Below, in pieces: positions 61,753 to 64,000 of a DNA stretch of 64,000 nucleotides (within the stretch, counting starts at the first letter, position 1; every line of letters starts with the position of its first letter). The position numbers and the translations under genes were made by a program. The notes under the pieces are model-generated. The model saw nothing but the letters and a program-made list of their open reading frames with translations. It was not told the DNA's origin and ran no database searches. This stretch comes from Candidatus Methylopumilus planktonicus (lineage in GTDB: Bacteria > Pseudomonadota > Gammaproteobacteria > Burkholderiales > Methylophilaceae). The stretch spans positions 806,001-870,000 of the forward strand of contig NZ_CP040984.1 in the NCBI RefSeq assembly GCF_006364715.1, given 5' to 3'.

Positions 61753-61762
61753 ACTATACTAC
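61753..61762 (-). promoter_or_regulatory. Candidate integrase arm-type site, right end
   Basis: ACTATACTAC is the exact complement of GTAGTATAGT at 47226-47235. It lies 27 bp inside the right attachment site and just upstream of the integrase start. Confidence 0.35.
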
Positions 61763-61788
61763 AAAAAAAGACTACTATTCAGTAAATA

Positions 61789-61864
61789 TGGCGCCCTCGA
61801 CAGGAGTTGAACCTGTGACCCTCCCCTTAGGAGAGGGATGCTCTATCCACTGAGCTACGAGGGT
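61789..61864 (-). tRNA. tRNA-Arg (anticodon CCU), rebuilt at the integration site
   Basis: A 76-nt cloverleaf with anticodon loop CTCCTAA, encoded CCA and intact D and T arms. It differs from the 46170 copy in the T arm, one anticodon stem base and the first base of the acceptor. The 5' end reads ACCCTCG, so base 1 (A) faces C72, a mismatch; activity is therefore uncertain. The 3' half was probably brought by the element. Confidence 0.88.
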
Positions 61865-61876
61865 AAAATTTAAAGA

Positions 61877-63331
61877 TTACTTTTGTAAAACTTTTTTCAA
61901 AACCTGAATACCAAAACCCACACCAAATCCATTCACTTCACTTAACGCCGCCCCAAGACCACCCTTTCGATTGCTGGAGGAGAGATCGGTATGTAACCAA
62001 GGCACATCGTTTTCAATAAAACGATTTAAGAAGCGCGCGGCATGAATATGATCCGCACCGCCTTCAAGTGTGCACTGCTTAATGTCTGCAATGCCACTTT
62101 CAAGATCTTCTTCGTAATCCTGATCAAATGGGAATGCTGCAATGCGCTCTCCTGATTCGCTTCCAGCTCCTACTGCTAAGCAGGATAATTCAGGTCGATT
62201 AGATATCACACCACTGTAACGATCGCCTAATGCTGTCGCCATACTACCTGTGAGTGTTGCAAAATCGATCATCATGTCAGGCTTCAAACGGGAGGCTAGG
62301 GTTAATGTGTCGGCTAAGACCATGCGGCCTTCCGCATCGGTATGAATAATTTCGATGCTCGTACCATTAAGAGACTTCACGACATCATTTTGTTTATAAG
62401 CTTTAGGTCCAATATGATTTTGCGCAATGGCTAACCAGCAATCAATTTGAACTGGAAGTTTTAAGAGGGTAGCTGCCAATAAAATACCAAGGGATACTGC
62501 AGAGCCATTCATATCCTCATGCATGCCATGCATATAACGCGCTGGCTTTAAATTATGTCCACCTGTGTCAAAACAAATGCCTTTACCAATGACTGCAATT
62601 TTTTTCTTAATTTGTTTGGGCTTATAAGTGAGATGCACAATTGCAGCATCTTGAGGCTCAGAACCTTGCCCCACTGCCACAAAAGTGCCTGCGCCCATCT
62701 TTTTTAGTTTCGCCATATCAAACTCTTCAATCTTCCAGCCATGCGACTTCGCGAGTGACTTAATTTTTGTGCGATAGATGGAGGGGGTAAGGTCGTTAGG
62801 TGGCAACATCGTCAATTCACGTGTCAACGTATTGCCAGTCACTATAGCCATTTCATCTTTAAATTTATCTTTAACTTCGATACCAAATAACTCAATAGAC
62901 TTGATGTTTTTTTTAATGCTTTCTTTTTTTCGAGTGGGTAATTTTTGACTATTCATAAGCGCTACATAGATAGCAGCCCGTGCATTAATTTCTTTGGAGT
63001 GCTCGTCGCCAAATATACCAATAACAAGTGTTTCAGGGTTTTCTTCAATTAAGGGCTGGAGTGCTTTTCGAATTAAAGTGTGACGCTGAAAGGTGTTATT
63101 TTTTTTGTCTAAGACAACAAAACTCAACAAGCGACCATCCTGGACCTCAATAGTGACGGGTTCTTTAGTGAGGCTCGCCATTTTTTTATGGGTACGTTTT
63201 AGTTTTCGATCAAGCTCTTTTATAAAAGGAAATGTCTTTAATGTCGCATCACTTAAAACACAAAGAAAATGAGACCCTTTGATGTTTTTTTCTGTCACCT
63301 CACTTCTTTTTTGTACAATTTGAATTGTCAT
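61877..63331 (-). CDS. Leucyl aminopeptidase-family (M17) peptidase
   Basis: A 484-residue protein. The C-terminal catalytic domain shows the dinuclear metal motifs: IGKGICFDTGGHNLKPA, MHGMHEDMNGSAVSL and the signature HTDAEGRMVLADTL, in which Asp and Glu bind zinc and Arg helps catalysis. The N-terminal 180 residues are the less conserved domain. It resembles the PepA/PepB group; the usual signature NTDAEGR has His for Asn here. It lies 12 bp from the rebuilt tRNA-Arg. Confidence 0.9.
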   Translation of the reverse strand: MTIQIVQKRSEVTEKNIKGSHFLCVLSDATLKTFPFIKELDRKLKRTHKKMASLTKEPVTIEVQDGRLLSFVVLDKKNNTFQRHTLIRKALQPLIEENPETLVIGIFGDEHSKEINARAAIYVALMNSQKLPTRKKESIKKNIKSIELFGIEVKDKFKDEMAIVTGNTLTRELTMLPPNDLTPSIYRTKIKSLAKSHGWKIEEFDMAKLKKMGAGTFVAVGQGSEPQDAAIVHLTYKPKQIKKKIAVIGKGICFDTGGHNLKPARYMHGMHEDMNGSAVSLGILLAATLLKLPVQIDCWLAIAQNHIGPKAYKQNDVVKSLNGTSIEIIHTDAEGRMVLADTLTLASRLKPDMMIDFATLTGSMATALGDRYSGVISNRPELSCLAVGAGSESGERIAAFPFDQDYEEDLESGIADIKQCTLEGGADHIHAARFLNRFIENDVPWLHTDLSSSNRKGGLGAALSEVNGFGVGFGIQVLKKVLQK

Positions 63332-63580
63332 AAGCCTGAACCCTTAAATATATGTCCTATAAAAAAATATCAATAAAATCAATAGAATATTGCTTTTTCT
63401 CACACTTTTAACTTACTTTTTTACTTGACCCAAACGCTTAAAAACGCCAAACTTGAAGCTATATGAGTTCATTCAATGCGTTATCGCTCACAAAATTGGA
63501 AACCCCTTTAGGCGCTAGGTAAACACAGTTCTTATTATACCGTTAGCGTCCTCATAAAAATTCTGGAGTTATATTAAAAC

Positions 63581-64000
63581 ATGGCATCTATACCCGACAT
63601 CGACAATCAAGAAACGCAAGAGTGGCTTGACGCCCTCAATGCCGTCATTGAAACAGAAGGTGTAGAGCGCGCTCATTTCTTAATTGAATCCATGATTGAT
63701 CAGGCACGAAGATCAGGGGCTAATTTACCTTACAAGGCAACCACCGCTTACGTCAATACAATACCTACGCACTTGCAACAACGTCATCCAGGTAACCCCG
63801 ATATGGAGCGTCGCATTCGAGCCCTCATCAGATGGAATGCCATCATGACGGTATTACGTGCAAATGAAAAATCACCTGGTGTGGGTGGTCATATTGCAAG
63901 TTTCCAATCAGCGGCGACTTTATATGATGTCGGCTTCAACCATTTCTTTAGGGCGGCTAATGATAAATTTCAAGGGGATCTTGTGTATTTTCAAGGTCAC
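63581..64000 (+). CDS. aceE: Pyruvate dehydrogenase E1 component, N-terminal part (3' partial)
   Basis: The frame from ATG 63581 stays open to the window end (140 codons). It reads IDNQETQEWLDALNAVIE, ERAHFLIESMIDQAR, YVNTIP, MERRIRALIRWNAIMTVLRA and GGHIASFQSAATLYDVGFNHFF. This is the start of homodimeric AceE, which decarboxylates pyruvate with thiamine diphosphate. A GGAG lies 12 bp upstream. The preceding 249 bp (63332-63580) shows no gene or clear motif; it must hold the aceE promoter. Confidence 0.95.
   Translation, partial: MASIPDIDNQETQEWLDALNAVIETEGVERAHFLIESMIDQARRSGANLPYKATTAYVNTIPTHLQQRHPGNPDMERRIRALIRWNAIMTVLRANEKSPGVGGHIASFQSAATLYDVGFNHFFRAANDKFQGDLVYFQGH

Larger units (their letters stand above)
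47131..61864. mobile_element. Integrated element in tRNA-Arg(CCU), about 14.7 kb
   Basis: The left end holds a 45-bp copy of a tRNA-Arg 3' half (47131-47175), and the right end a full tRNA-Arg (61789-61864) with a tyrosine integrase gene beside it. Both tRNA pieces share an extended identity in AAATATGGCGCCCTCGACA and GTGACCCTCCCCTTAGGAG. This is the classic layout of site-specific integration: the element supplies a new 3' half and the old one is displaced. Contents are a serine recombinase, fused type I restriction genes, unknown genes and an envelope operon. No structural phage or conjugation genes are seen, so it is probably a satellite or mobilisable island. Confidence 0.85.

Noticed and set aside
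47131..61864. A complete prophage
   Set aside because: No capsid, terminase, tail or lysis genes are recognisable; it is better called an integrative island or satellite.

Overview
The window looks like a chromosome segment from a low-GC betaproteobacterium. The best guess is a methylotroph of the Methylophilaceae (Methylotenera / Methylopumilus type). This is inferred from the housekeeping gene set (guaB-guaA, greB, ybiT, typA, purT, tilS, accA, dnaE, hrpA, aceE), the smpB-ssrA and ratA-rnfH arrangement, and a histidine kinase whose sensor region looks like that of MoxY/MxaY, a kinase known from methanol-oxidation control. No methanol dehydrogenase gene is present, so the assignment is provisional.

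Layout. 1-8577 is an accessory block: two RTX calcium-binding proteins bracket a type I secretion pair (HlyD and PrtD-like ABC exporter) and a tight three-gene unit of alpha/beta hydrolase, acyl carrier protein and an atypical cytochrome P450. 8578-10382 holds a DnaA-box-like cluster, a GT1 glycosyltransferase and a broken autotransporter start, ending at tmRNA (10383-10745, tag ANDETYALAA). 10765-42719 is mostly conserved core. It includes a guaB-guaA hairpin that carries the guaA ribosome binding site, and a TonB-receptor / MoxY-type two-component block in which both transcription units carry the same small palindrome. 42720-47130 is a decayed accessory stretch: an SF1 helicase remnant, two surface glycan or methyl transfer genes, a YkuK-like protein, a lumazine-binding-like protein, tRNA-Arg(CCU), the last strand of an outer-membrane protein, and a small lipoprotein.

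47131-61864 is an integrated element of about 14.7 kb sitting in a second tRNA-Arg(CCU). The displaced 3' half of the tRNA remains at the left end. The rebuilt tRNA lies at the right end beside a tyrosine integrase and an AlpA-type regulator. The cargo is a serine recombinase, a two-gene type I restriction system with methylase and specificity subunits fused, a block of unrecognised genes with several operator-like palindromes, and a long minus-strand operon. That operon runs from AlpA through small zinc-binding and unknown proteins into five envelope or secreted proteins (58979-56686). After the element the core resumes with a leucyl aminopeptidase and the start of aceE.

The strongest candidates for something undescribed are (i) the P450-ACP-hydrolase unit joined to an RTX/type I secretion locus, and (ii) the envelope-protein operon of the tRNA-Arg element. 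Function is inferred from recognised motifs only; no database search was run.
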